Positions 26,852-35,931 of a DNA stretch of 64,000 bases are shown one piece after another. The position numbers were made by a program, and so were the translations under genes. The first letter of the stretch is position 1. Each line of letters begins with the position of its first letter. The stretch spans positions 21,945-85,944 of the forward strand of contig CAZYMI010000007.1 of the NCBI GenBank assembly GCA_964648505.1, in the 5' to 3' direction. Below the pieces are notes generated by a model, which was not told the origin of the DNA, ran no database searches, and saw only the letters and a list, made by a program, of their open reading frames with translations. This DNA is from CAZYMI01 sp964648505. GTDB taxonomy: Bacteria; Pseudomonadota; Alphaproteobacteria; Micavibrionales; Micavibrionaceae.

Positions 26852-28282
26852 CTACCCATTTGCCCGTGCTTTAGAATCAAATTTTTTAGGCAAAGCACGT
26901 AACGCTTCTACAACCAGATCCATTTTAGCCCCTCGTGAGCCTTTTATCATCACAACATCACCAGGCACTAAAACATCTGGGACGATTTCTGCAAGCTCTG
27001 CGCTTGTATCTTTATGAACACCACGCTGGTTTGCAGGAAGCGCATCAAAAAGATTTTTCATGAGCGTACCCGTTGTATAAACTAAATCAATATTTGCAGC
27101 TTTTATGGGTAAAGCCAGATCCGCGTGCATCCGCGCTGCGTTTTCGCCCAATTCCAGCATATCGCCCAAAATAGCAATACGCCGCCCGCCTCGACCGGGA
27201 TCGATAAGAGCAACGACCCTAAAGGCAGCCCGCATCGCTGTTGGGTTTGCGTTATAGCTCTCATCGATCAGCGTCACAGGATTACTAGAATCACCGATAT
27301 TTAAAAGCTCTCTTTTACCGCGCCCTGCCAAAGGTTCAATAGCTTCAAGAGATTTTGCAGCTTTTTGAACATCCCTCCCAAGCGTCTTTACTGCCAATAA
27401 AACAGCCAAGGCGTTCATCGCCAAATGCCGGCCTGCGTGCTTCAAAGTAAAACAAATCTCTTCTCCCATAACCAGAGCTTTAACCCGCGTGCCGTTTGCT
27501 GCCTCCAGACACTCAATCATTCTTGCATCTGAATCTTGATGCTCACCAAAGGTGAGAACATTTACTCCCCTTGCATTGACATGCGACATCACCCGATCAT
27601 ATTGTTCCATGTCGTGATGAATGATTGCAACGCCATGATCGCTTAATCCATTAAAAATTTCAGCTTTAGCATCTGCAACGCCTGTTATGCCATCTGAAAA
27701 ATTTTCTATATGTACGGCAGCTACAGTTGTAATAATTGCTATATCTGGCTTAACCATTTCTGCAAGAGGCGTTATTTCATGCGCGTGATTCATGCCAATT
27801 TCATACACGCCATAATCGCATCCAGGATCCATCAAAGAAAGGGTGAGCGGAACACCCCAGTGATTATTATAGCTTTTTTGTGACCAATGCGTTTGCCCTT
27901 GATCTGAAAGGGCGCGACTGAGCATTTCCTTTGTACCCGTTTTGCCAACCGATCCCGTGATTGCAATAATTTTTGCAGATGTTCTAGCCCGCGCAGACTG
28001 CCCTAGAAGCTCAAGTGCTTCCAATGTGTTTTGAACAATGAGCAACGGAGCATCTTGTGATAATCCTTTAGGTGTATGAGAAACAATTGCTGCTGCTGCC
28101 CCTAATTCAAGCGCTTGCGCTACATAATCATGACCATCGCCCTGATCTCCCTTTAACGCGACAAATAAATCACCTTTCTTTAAGGTGCGCGTATCAATTG
28201 AAACACCTGTTGCAGACCATCTTCCTTGAAGTTTTCCGGCTGTAATCTTTTCTGCTTCATCTGAGTGCCACAAAATTGTCAT
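26852..28282 (-). CDS. murF: UDP-N-acetylmuramoyl-tripeptide--D-alanyl-D-alanine ligase
   Basis: Adds D-Ala-D-Ala to the UDP-MurNAc-tripeptide. The 476-residue protein has SIDTRTLKKGDLFVALKGDQGDGHDYV split at the N-terminal domain, the ATP loop ITGSVGKTGTKEML, the EIGMNHAHEI motif and the C-terminal LIDESYNANPTAMRAA, which is diagnostic for MurF. It overlaps murE by 4 nt. Confidence 0.96.
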   Translation of the reverse strand: MTILWHSDEAEKITAGKLQGRWSATGVSIDTRTLKKGDLFVALKGDQGDGHDYVAQALELGAAAAIVSHTPKGLSQDAPLLIVQNTLEALELLGQSARARTSAKIIAITGSVGKTGTKEMLSRALSDQGQTHWSQKSYNNHWGVPLTLSLMDPGCDYGVYEIGMNHAHEITPLAEMVKPDIAIITTVAAVHIENFSDGITGVADAKAEIFNGLSDHGVAIIHHDMEQYDRVMSHVNARGVNVLTFGEHQDSDARMIECLEAANGTRVKALVMGEEICFTLKHAGRHLAMNALAVLLAVKTLGRDVQKAAKSLEAIEPLAGRGKRELLNIGDSSNPVTLIDESYNANPTAMRAAFRVVALIDPGRGGRRIAILGDMLELGENAARMHADLALPIKAANIDLVYTTGTLMKNLFDALPANQRGVHKDTSAELAEIVPDVLVPGDVVMIKGSRGAKMDLVVEALRALPKKFDSKARANG

Positions 28283-29706
28283 GCCGGATTCTCCTTTAAA
28301 TTATTGATTGCCCGCTGTGCTTCCTGCACATCATCGAAAGGGTATGTAACGCCTTGAATAGTTTGCCCTTGTTCATGCCCTTTACCGGCAATAACCACGA
28401 CATCGCCCCGCCTTGCCATTACTACAGCCTTTGTAATAGCTTCACTGCGCGACGTGCTTTCAAAAGCATTTGGGCATTCTTGCAAAATAGCCTGACGAAT
28501 GATCTGCGGATCTTCTGATCTGGGATTATCATCTGTGATAATTGTGACATCTGCATATTTATGACTGATTGCGCCCATTTGCGGCCGCTTCCCCGGATCA
28601 CGATCACCGCCACAGCCAAACACACAGATTAAACGACCTTGCGTATGCGGCCGTAAATCCAACAGTAAATGTTCAAGCGCATCAGGAGTATGTGCATAGT
28701 CAACATAAATGCCTACGCCATCAGGATGACCAGATATATATTGTACACGGCCAGGGGGCGCACGAAGCTTTTCAACAAAAGAGATAACCTGATCGCGCTG
28801 CCCTGCTGTAAGGGTTAAATCAGATAAAACGATACCAAGCGCAAGTAAAACATTATATATCTGCACCGAACCAACAACAGGAAAATGCAGATCATATTTT
28901 TTTCCAAAAACCTTAAGCATCACATACTGCCCATCTGGAACAGATGTTCTTGCCATCAGCTGTATGTCCTCACCTTTTATTCCTGTGGTCAGCACGCGAA
29001 TTCCCTGATCATCCAGTATCGCTTTAAGCTTTTGACCATATTGATCATCAAGGTGGATGACTGCAGCCCCTTCTGGGCTTAAGAGATCGAAAAACAATCG
29101 CGACTTGGCTTTAAAATAAGCATCCATCGTCACATGATAATCAAGATGGTCGCGCGTCAAGTTTGTAAACGCAGCCGCCTTTATTTTTGTGCCATCAAGA
29201 CGATATTGATCAAGCCCGTGGCTTGACGCTTCCATTGCCACATGAGTGATTTTTTGATCCGAAAGATCAGCAAGGGTTTGGTATAATGTAACCGGATCTG
29301 GAGTCGTCATCGCCCCTTCACGAGTGATGGTACCCGATATACCAACCGTTCCAATACTCACAGCCCGAAAACCCAGCGCCTGCCAAAATTGCTGCACATA
29401 AGTTACGGTTGAAGTTTTACCATTTGTTCCAGTAACTGCTGCAATATATTCGGGTTGATTTTTGTAATAAGCTGCTGCTGTAAGGGCAAAGTCACGCCTT
29501 GGATTCTCACTTTCAATCCATTCCACATCAACTTCTGGCTTTATTGTGCCAACAGGCGCGAGAATAACAGAAGCACCATTTTTTATGGCTTCTTGAATGT
29601 AATGACGCCCATCAAGTTTTGTGCCCGGTAATGCCGCAAACAGCATGCCTATTTTTACCTGACGGCTATCGCTGGTAATCCCCGATATAGCCCTTGATAA
29701 AGTCAT
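28279..29706 (-). CDS. murE: UDP-MurNAc-L-Ala-D-Glu:meso-diaminopimelate ligase
   Basis: Adds the third stem residue. The 475-residue protein shows the ATP loop VTGTNGKTSTVTYVQQF, MEASSHGLDQYR, FTNLTRDHLDYH and VDYAHTPDALE. The amino-acid selectivity motif reads DDNPRSEDP; DNPR indicates meso-DAP rather than lysine, as expected for a Gram-negative wall. It overlaps ftsI and murF by 4 nt each. Confidence 0.97.
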   Translation of the reverse strand: MTLSRAISGITSDSRQVKIGMLFAALPGTKLDGRHYIQEAIKNGASVILAPVGTIKPEVDVEWIESENPRRDFALTAAAYYKNQPEYIAAVTGTNGKTSTVTYVQQFWQALGFRAVSIGTVGISGTITREGAMTTPDPVTLYQTLADLSDQKITHVAMEASSHGLDQYRLDGTKIKAAAFTNLTRDHLDYHVTMDAYFKAKSRLFFDLLSPEGAAVIHLDDQYGQKLKAILDDQGIRVLTTGIKGEDIQLMARTSVPDGQYVMLKVFGKKYDLHFPVVGSVQIYNVLLALGIVLSDLTLTAGQRDQVISFVEKLRAPPGRVQYISGHPDGVGIYVDYAHTPDALEHLLLDLRPHTQGRLICVFGCGGDRDPGKRPQMGAISHKYADVTIITDDNPRSEDPQIIRQAILQECPNAFESTSRSEAITKAVVMARRGDVVVIAGKGHEQGQTIQGVTYPFDDVQEAQRAINNLKENPA

Positions 29707-31496
29707 TGAGACATCCCCATTGCAACAGGCATCACTTTTACAGGGGTCTCAGGCGTTTCTGCTGCGGGTGGTTTATAGCCCGCGAGATATTTTTTTAAAG
29801 GCTCTGAAGGATCTTCAATTGTTGTATCAGGCTTTATCGATAAAATCTGCGTCATTGCAGAAATTGTTCGCCCTATAGCTGGCGCAGCTACCCAACCACC
29901 TGTGGCATAGCCATAGCTGTCTTTCGTGCCTTTAGGCTCGTCGATCATAATAAACACAACATATTCCGGATCATTCATCGGAAATGCGCCGACAAAGGAT
30001 GATATTAAAGCGTTGGTGTTATATTTTCGGCCTTGTGGTTTTTCAGCAGTACCTGTTTTTCCACCCACATAAAAACCTTTTACATCTGCTTTTTGTCCCG
30101 TTCCCTCTGTAACAACCAAACGCATCAATTCACGCATTTTTTTTGAGGTGTCTGACGATAAGACTCTTTCTGACCTTGATATTCCTTTTTTTTCATCTTC
30201 TGTTTCGTCTGACAAAACAAAAGTAGGCTTAACCCGCAAACCATCATGCACAATTGTTGCCGTTGCTGACATAAGCTGCAATGGTGTCACTGCGATACCA
30301 TGCCCGTAAGAAACGGTAAGCGTGCTGATATCCTTCCAAGGATGGGGGACAAGCGGCGATCCTGTTTCATTAATCTCTGTATCTAAGGGGGTTAATAATC
30401 CGAGTGCTTTATAAAACTTTCTTAAATTTTCTGTTCCTACGTCTTGGGCGATATGTGCTGTACCAATATTTGATGAATGCATAAAAATTTCAGGCACTGT
30501 CATGACACGATTTTCAGGGTGATAATCAGAAATTGTAAAACGCCCTACACGTATCGGCTTTCTGGCGTCATAAGTTTTCGCCATTGTCGATCCGAGCGTA
30601 TCAAACAAAGAAGCCGTAGAAAAAATTTTAAATGTTGATCCAAGCTCGTAAACACCCAATGAAAATTTATTAAATTTCTGATCAACCGCAGCAACCGATG
30701 GATCATGAGGATCAAAGTCTGGTAAAGACACTGCTGCCAGAACTTCGCCATTCTTAGCGTTCATGATCACGCCAGCTGCACCGCGGGCTGAAAAATGATC
30801 TATTTGATTTTGCATTTCACGACGCATCACATGTTGAAGACGGATATCCAGCGAAAGGCGCAATGGTTTGTCAGCACTGTTTTTTAATAAGGAATCAAAG
30901 CTTTGCTCTATTCCTGATAGCCCTCGTCCATCAACATTGGTATAGCCAACAAGATGGGATGCTAAAGGACCTTGTGGATATATACGGCGCTGCTCATCTT
31001 CAAAAGAAAGGCCAGGCTGCCCCAGCTCAAGAACTTTTGCCTGTTCTTCAGGGGTGATATTGCGACGAATCCAGACAAAACGTGACTTGGTCTGAAGTTT
31101 TTTTAAAACCTCCCCATATTTTTGATCTGGAAAAATACGAGTAATACCTTTTGCAGTTTCTTCTGGCTCAAGAACAAGCAAAGGGTCTGCATAAAGCGAC
31201 GCTGTTTTAAGCGATGTGGCAAGTAAAACTCCATTGCGGTCAACAATATCGCCCCGATGAAGTTTTTCAGGCTGCGCTTGTTGCTTAGCATCAAGCTCTG
31301 CAATCTGTTGATTACCGTAAGCTTTCAGTTCACCTTGTAGAATTGTCAGATCAAAAACACGAATGCAGACAACCAGATAAAACAAAATAAACACAGCTGA
31401 TATTAAAACAATTCGTCCACGCGCCTGATCAAGCGCTGCGCCACGTACTCCTTCAATTCGGAAAGATGTACTGATGTGACGCTGTATATAACGCAT
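29703..31496 (-). CDS. ftsI: Septal transpeptidase PBP3 (FtsI)
   Basis: Class B penicillin-binding protein cross-linking septal peptidoglycan. The 597-residue protein has a short cytoplasmic tail and one membrane helix (VLISAVFILFYLVVCIRVF). The pedestal domain contains RGDIVDRNGVLLATSL. The three active-site motifs are STFK (in ELGSTFKIFS), SSN (HSSNIGTA) and KTGT (GGKTGTAEKP). It overlaps ftsL by one base (TAATG) and murE by 4 nt. Confidence 0.97.
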   Translation of the reverse strand: MRYIQRHISTSFRIEGVRGAALDQARGRIVLISAVFILFYLVVCIRVFDLTILQGELKAYGNQQIAELDAKQQAQPEKLHRGDIVDRNGVLLATSLKTASLYADPLLVLEPEETAKGITRIFPDQKYGEVLKKLQTKSRFVWIRRNITPEEQAKVLELGQPGLSFEDEQRRIYPQGPLASHLVGYTNVDGRGLSGIEQSFDSLLKNSADKPLRLSLDIRLQHVMRREMQNQIDHFSARGAAGVIMNAKNGEVLAAVSLPDFDPHDPSVAAVDQKFNKFSLGVYELGSTFKIFSTASLFDTLGSTMAKTYDARKPIRVGRFTISDYHPENRVMTVPEIFMHSSNIGTAHIAQDVGTENLRKFYKALGLLTPLDTEINETGSPLVPHPWKDISTLTVSYGHGIAVTPLQLMSATATIVHDGLRVKPTFVLSDETEDEKKGISRSERVLSSDTSKKMRELMRLVVTEGTGQKADVKGFYVGGKTGTAEKPQGRKYNTNALISSFVGAFPMNDPEYVVFIMIDEPKGTKDSYGYATGGWVAAPAIGRTISAMTQILSIKPDTTIEDPSEPLKKYLAGYKPPAAETPETPVKVMPVAMGMSQ

Positions 31497-31876
31497 TACT
31501 GGCCACCTGTGCTTAACGAAACTGGTGTTGATGCTGACTGAGGCTGAATGATGACCTTAGTCACAGGCGATTCTTCAAGCGGGGCAGAGACAGGAATATC
31601 AACAAGCTTGGTGGGATCGTCTACACGGGCTTCGGGGGGTTGTGCGACCAGCCCGAGTTTTTCGCGTGCAAGCTTTTCAAGCCTGTCGGGTCGGTTTAAA
31701 TAATCCCATTCTGCTTTTAAGACCCTAATTTCTTCATGCTTACTTTCCATCTGGGCTTCAAGCGTTTTAAGTTCGCGTTCTGAAGATTGTACATTTTGAG
31801 AGGTTAAAAACAGCGCAGCGCCCGAAAGACCGGCAAGTATTAAACCAAGAATAGCTGGAAACCCGGGCACCTTCAT
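31496..31876 (-). CDS. ftsL: Cell division protein FtsL
   Basis: Small bitopic divisome protein. The 126-residue product has an N-terminal membrane helix (AILGLILAGLSGAALFLTSQN) followed by a coiled coil (SERELKTLEAQMESKHEEI) and the segment LNRPDRLEKLAREKLGL, shared by FtsL/DivIC proteins. A Pro-rich tail follows. Position between rsmH and ftsI supports the call. It overlaps rsmH by 4 nt. Confidence 0.9.
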   Translation of the reverse strand: MKVPGFPAILGLILAGLSGAALFLTSQNVQSSERELKTLEAQMESKHEEIRVLKAEWDYLNRPDRLEKLAREKLGLVAQPPEARVDDPTKLVDIPVSAPLEESPVTKVIIQPQSASTPVSLSTGGQ

Positions 31877-32826
31877 GCTGCAAGCCTTTCAGCGATACGC
31901 ATTTTCGCAGATCTTGCACGCGAGTTATGAAAGAGTTCTTCTGCGCCTGCTGTTTTCGGTGATGACGTGATAATTTTTAATTTTGCCTTAGACGCAATAA
32001 TTTCTGGTGCATACCGGGATACAGAAGCGCTTTTTCCACTCATCTGCGCAAAAAATGTTTTAACAATACGATCTTCAAGGGAATGGAATGAAACAATCAC
32101 AATACGTCCGCCTGCTCGCAGCACATCAACCGCCTGATGAAGAACTTCTTTCAATTCTTCAAGTTCTTGATTAACAGCAATCCGCAATGCTTGAAAAGTT
32201 CGTGTTGCAGGATCCGATAAATCTTTACGAGATACACGAACAACAGATCGCACAATCTGCGCCAGATCCTCTGTGCTTGTAAATAATTTTTCCTGGCGTC
32301 TTGAGACGATCGCGCGGGCAATCGCTCTCGATTTTCTTTCTTCACCAAAGGTGTAGAAAATAGTTGCCAGATCTTCTTCTGAATCTTGATTAACAATGTC
32401 GGCTGCTGTACGGCCTTGTGTTGTATCCATTCGCATATCAAGCGGGCCATTAAAACGAAACGAGAAACCCCGTTCAGGCTGATCGATCTGAGGGGACGAA
32501 ACACCCAGATCCATAACGATACCATCAATTGCCGATACACCCATCGCTTCCAATTGATTTTGCAAAGCGCTAAAAGGCGCGTGCACAAGTGTAAGGCGAC
32601 CTTTTGCTTCCCGTACCAGTGCCTGACCATTTTCAATTGCGTTTATGTCTCGATCAAATGCAATAATTTTAGCATTCGCGCTCACAAGCATTTTTGCGCT
32701 GTATCCGCCGCCGCCGAAAGTAGCGTCCACATAAATACCATCTGCCTGCATTTTTAATGCTTCAACAGCTTCATCACGCATCACAGAAATATGGTGAAAA
32801 GTTTTTGACGATTGTTTTTCAATCAT
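31873..32826 (-). CDS. rsmH: 16S rRNA (cytosine1402-N4)-methyltransferase
   Basis: SAM-dependent methylation of C1402 in 16S rRNA; partner position of the RsmI enzyme encoded at 38.6-39.5 kb. The 317-residue protein begins HHISVMRDEAVEAL, then has the SAM loop YVDATFGGGGYSAKML and the signatures VMDLGVSSPQIDQPERGFSF, DMRMD and VSFHSLEDRIVK. It overlaps mraZ and ftsL by 4 nt each. Confidence 0.97.
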   Translation of the reverse strand: MIEKQSSKTFHHISVMRDEAVEALKMQADGIYVDATFGGGGYSAKMLVSANAKIIAFDRDINAIENGQALVREAKGRLTLVHAPFSALQNQLEAMGVSAIDGIVMDLGVSSPQIDQPERGFSFRFNGPLDMRMDTTQGRTAADIVNQDSEEDLATIFYTFGEERKSRAIARAIVSRRQEKLFTSTEDLAQIVRSVVRVSRKDLSDPATRTFQALRIAVNQELEELKEVLHQAVDVLRAGGRIVIVSFHSLEDRIVKTFFAQMSGKSASVSRYAPEIIASKAKLKIITSSPKTAGAEELFHNSRARSAKMRIAERLAA

Positions 32827-33287
32827 GACTCACCGCCTGTTTTTAAGGCGGGGATCGTCAATCCTTTTTTACGAATATTACTTTGCGCTTCGGCCCTTCG
32901 TGCTTCAAGCGCTTTAGGATGCCAAATCTGAAATTTGCGCCCAAGCCCAACAAACGCCACTTCATCTTTTAAATTGGCATGAACCATTAACACTTCTGGT
33001 AAAACGATCCGGCCGTCTTGATCGAAAGATAAAGCAACAGAATCGCCAAAGATTGCTGTGGCAAGATCATCCTGGCTTTCCGAGAATAAATCAAAATGAT
33101 CCAGCCGCTTGGAAAGCTCAGACATCGTCGCCCAGTCAAACCCTTCAAGAGCTGGCAGCGTAGACGACCTAAACAGCACCACACCTTGAAAATCCTGTCC
33201 CACAAGGCCTGCACGAAAAGAAGCCGGAACCGATACTCGGCCTTTCTTATCGAGCTTATTAAGGGTTGTGGATAAAAATAATGCCAT
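32823..33287 (-). CDS. mraZ: Transcriptional regulator MraZ
   Basis: AbrB/SpoVT-fold DNA-binding protein that in other bacteria regulates its own dcw operon. The 154-residue product has the two expected repeats: LDKKGRVSVPASFR near residue 12 and FDQDGRIVLPEVLM near 88, each with the conserved DxxGR core. It is the first gene of the operon, and a matching four-box operator is found upstream (33369-33403). Confidence 0.95.
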   Translation of the reverse strand: MALFLSTTLNKLDKKGRVSVPASFRAGLVGQDFQGVVLFRSSTLPALEGFDWATMSELSKRLDHFDLFSESQDDLATAIFGDSVALSFDQDGRIVLPEVLMVHANLKDEVAFVGLGRKFQIWHPKALEARRAEAQSNIRKKGLTIPALKTGGES

Positions 33288-33340
33288 GATATATGGGCTA
33301 AATCCCTGTAAGATGCTGATCTGATTGTTTTTTTATTTTG

Positions 33341-33369
33341 ATTGTACCAGAACGCGATGAAAACGTCAT
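33341..33369 (-). promoter_or_regulatory. Sigma70-type promoter of the dcw operon
   Basis: On the minus strand, -35 ATGACG (33364-33369; 4 of 6 consensus bases) and -10 TACAAT (33341-33346; 5 of 6) are separated by exactly 17 nt. The expected transcript start near 33334 leaves a leader of about 45 nt before mraZ. The MraZ boxes touch the -35 element. Confidence 0.65.
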
Positions 33370-33403
33370 GGATATATATGGGATAACATGGGATTTTATG
33401 GTC
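33369..33403. promoter_or_regulatory. Four-box MraZ operator upstream of mraZ
   Basis: Four direct repeats with an exact 10-bp period start at 33369, 33379, 33389 and 33399 on the plus strand: TGGAT, TGGGA, TGGGA and TGGTC, each followed by a 5-nt AT-rich spacer except the last. In E. coli and mycoplasmas MraZ binds TGGGN repeats separated by 5 nt, which this matches; the outer two boxes are degenerate. The array lies immediately upstream of and overlapping the -35 element, 82-116 bp from the mraZ start. Confidence 0.75.
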
Positions 33404-33590
33404 CGTCAATGTAATCACATGGTCTAAACACCTAAAAACTCATATATTTAGGGGGATAATTGTGTTTAAAATCTGTGGATAAAATGTTATTAACATAATA
33501 ATTTATTTGATAATTTAGTACTCCATGATTTTCTGCTATAAATCTGATCTTGCCATAAACAAGTCAAAAGAGAGCCCTAGAAGATAGACT

Positions 33591-34160
33591 ATGCAAAAAC
33601 TTATAGAAGCGACCTCACCTGTTAATGATGCTGTTTTAACCATGATCGCGCATCTGCCAACGCCGAGCTTAAGCCACGTTATAGCACCTGATTTTTTTGC
33701 AAAACTAACCGATGCTGATTTTATGCGTATCGCCGTTTTATTGGCACACAAAGGATATGAAGAAGGTGGCTGCCCGATAGGTGGCGTTATTATCAACAAC
33801 GTCACGCGAATAATTGTTGGCAAGGGACACAATACACTTGTGCAGGAAAACCATCCTTATAATCATGGGGAAACTTCTGCGATCCGCGATGCAGGGCGAT
33901 ATGATTTTTCAAAAACAACAATTTTTACAACACTGAGCCCCTGCGATGTTTGCGCTACGCTGATTTATATGCGGCAATTTTCACGCGTTGTTGTTGGCGA
34001 TACCACAAACGCATCAGGTAATGAGGAACTGCTGCGCGCCAAAGGCGTCACCGTTGATATTTTAGAAGATGAAAAAGGAATAACGCTTTATAGAACGTAT
34101 CGGACCCTGAGACCAGAATTGGATCTTGAGGACTGGAAAGGCCTTGCGGCTGTAAGTTAA
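33591..34160 (+). CDS. Cytosine deaminase-like Zn-dependent nucleobase deaminase
   Basis: CDA-superfamily enzyme of 189 residues, most like the small fungal-type cytosine deaminase (cytosine to uracil) and unrelated to E. coli CodA. Zn-site residues are His92 and catalytic Glu94 in NHGETSAI, and Cys118 and Cys121 in TLSPCDVC. The substrate-pocket segment GGCPIGGVIINN and the late VVGDTTNASGNEELLRAKG follow the fungal pattern. The N-terminal 40 residues are an extension. Guanine deaminase or another base deaminase is an alternative. It is divergent from mraZ. Confidence 0.75.
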   Translation: MQKLIEATSPVNDAVLTMIAHLPTPSLSHVIAPDFFAKLTDADFMRIAVLLAHKGYEEGGCPIGGVIINNVTRIIVGKGHNTLVQENHPYNHGETSAIRDAGRYDFSKTTIFTTLSPCDVCATLIYMRQFSRVVVGDTTNASGNEELLRAKGVTVDILEDEKGITLYRTYRTLRPELDLEDWKGLAAVS

Positions 34161-34237
34161 TACAATTTTTCTACAAAAAGAAAATTAGTATTTTATGCCT
34201 TTAACCAAGATTTTCTAAAGAAACAATGATTAAACTC

Positions 34238-34807
34238 TTAAGCCGCTTTTGATTGAAGGCGCTTTCTAAGCTTGCCCCAAAACGAATTATCGTCCTGCTG
34301 CATTTGGCCTTGCTGCTGTGTATTTTGATTTTGCGATTGTTGACGCAAACGCTTCATACGTTCCTCAAATTGTGACTTACGTTCTGCTTCACGTTTATCA
34401 CGTTCGCGTATTTGTTCGCGTAATTCATCGGTTTGCTTTTGCTGATATTGGGACGTTATCAAAACCTGGGATGCTTGACGCTGCCACTGTTCACGCTGCG
34501 CTTTTGCATCATCAAGCTGCTCTCTCGTCATATGAAGTTGATCTTCAAGTGCCCTCACCCGCATTTTCAGGCGTTCTGTTTCCAGCATAGCGGCTGCTTT
34601 CTCAAGTTCTGCCTTAATCATACCTTCTGTATCTTGCGCCTTTTCTGCTTTCAAGCCGTAAACCCGCTCAAGCTCCGAAACATCAATGAGGCGCTTTCCG
34701 GCCTCATCTACTTCAAAAGATAACTTTCCTGAATCCATCGAACGTTGGATGGTTGATTTGGACTTGCCTGTCAGTTCTGTAGCCCGTTGAACGCCGACTT
34801 TTGACAT
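34238..34807 (-). CDS. HTH plus coiled-coil protein, plasmid-protein-like
   Basis: A 189-residue protein. The first 50 residues form a MerR/excisionase-like DNA-binding region (VQRATELTGKSKSTIQRSMD, then GKRLIDVSELERVYGL). A long Glu/Arg/Gln-rich coiled coil fills residues about 60-150, followed by a Gln-rich stretch and an amphipathic C-terminus (FWGKLRKRLQSKAA). An HTH followed by a coiled coil is seen in small plasmid-borne proteins, sometimes annotated as entry-exclusion or accessory replication proteins. Its role in this chromosome is unknown. It stands alone, 77 bp downstream of the convergent deaminase gene. Confidence 0.6.
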   Translation of the reverse strand: MSKVGVQRATELTGKSKSTIQRSMDSGKLSFEVDEAGKRLIDVSELERVYGLKAEKAQDTEGMIKAELEKAAAMLETERLKMRVRALEDQLHMTREQLDDAKAQREQWQRQASQVLITSQYQQKQTDELREQIRERDKREAERKSQFEERMKRLRQQSQNQNTQQQGQMQQDDNSFWGKLRKRLQSKAA

Positions 34808-34934
34808 GCTTACACCCTTAAAGCAAAAAACAGATTGATATGGATAATTAGATTTAGCACATCGCGCTTAAAATGCGCAACATTTGTGAAAAAACTATCC
34901 CCAGAAAGCCTTAAAAGGTAAAAAACGACGCCTT

Positions 34935-35927
34935 TTATGGGGCGCAATTGAGACGCTTCATTTCTGAAACCGCTCGGGAGAGAACCGCAGATGACCCTTT
35001 CGGGAAGTCTTTACCCACTTGGGCAAAAGCCACGCAGGCCTCTTTGTTCTTATTAAGACCTGCTAATGACAAACCTAACTTTAATAAATTATCAGCTGCT
35101 TTTGGCCCTTTTGGTGCCGCTTTATAGCCTTCAGCAAAAATCCGAGAGGACTGGGCGTAATCCTTGCGGGCAAAATAGGTTTCGCCGAGCCAGTATTTTG
35201 CATTAGGGGCAAGAGTGTGCTTTGGAAAACGTTCCAAAAAGTTCTGAAAGCACTGTTGAGCGGCCACATAGTTCCCGCCTTTAAGCGCAGTAAATGATTC
35301 ATCATAAACGGCCGATGGGTCATTCGATACACCCGCCAGTATTTCAGCTGCTGTTTTATTTTGAATTTCACCCAAACTTTGAACGCTGGGCGATTGCAAC
35401 GGCGCCGGCGCTAAAGAATCCACTGGCGTATTGATTGGACCTGTTGGCGAAGGCTGGGGCGGGATTTGGATTTGTTGTTCTTGGGATGGATCAGCTGAAG
35501 ATTCTTGTATGCCAGAAGATACACCAGATGACGCAGCATCATTAGAAGCTTTGCTTTCAAGCATGTTCAACCGAAGCTGAAGATCACTCATCTGTTTTTC
35601 GTAGGCTGCCTTCATTTGATTAAGTTCAAATTGCTGGCGTTCAACCTGACCAACCAAATCCCGCAAATCATTCTGCAAACGTGCATTATCATCAAGAACA
35701 GGATCAGGAACTACAGCTTGATAAGGTGAATTGGCCTGAGGTAAATCAGCTTGAGGTGTATCGCCAAGCGGCGCTGCTTCAAATGTAGGCGCCGCACCAA
35801 GATCAACAGGCGCGCTTTGCGCAGATGCCTCAGGCGTGCAATAAAACATAAGCGCTAAAATACCAACGGCGCCCAGCATAACAAAGGGGCGCCGTGATAA
35901 AGTTGTAGTTTGAAAAAGCAAGATCAA
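34935..35927 (-). CDS. cpoB: Cell division coordinator CpoB (YbgF)
   Basis: Periplasmic Tol-Pal associated protein coordinating septal wall synthesis with outer-membrane constriction. The 330-residue product has a signal peptide ending near EASAQSA, an early coiled coil (LQNDLRDLVGQVERQQFELNQ onward, residues about 83-125), a Pro/Gln/Ser-rich linker, and a C-terminal TPR domain (DESFTALKGGNYVAAQQCFQNFLERFP, then AKYWLGETYFARKDYAQS). It lies 4 bp after pal. tolQRAB are not in the window. Confidence 0.92.
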   Translation of the reverse strand: MILLFQTTTLSRRPFVMLGAVGILALMFYCTPEASAQSAPVDLGAAPTFEAAPLGDTPQADLPQANSPYQAVVPDPVLDDNARLQNDLRDLVGQVERQQFELNQMKAAYEKQMSDLQLRLNMLESKASNDAASSGVSSGIQESSADPSQEQQIQIPPQPSPTGPINTPVDSLAPAPLQSPSVQSLGEIQNKTAAEILAGVSNDPSAVYDESFTALKGGNYVAAQQCFQNFLERFPKHTLAPNAKYWLGETYFARKDYAQSSRIFAEGYKAAPKGPKAADNLLKLGLSLAGLNKNKEACVAFAQVGKDFPKGSSAVLSRAVSEMKRLNCAP

Positions 35928-35931
35928 GCTC

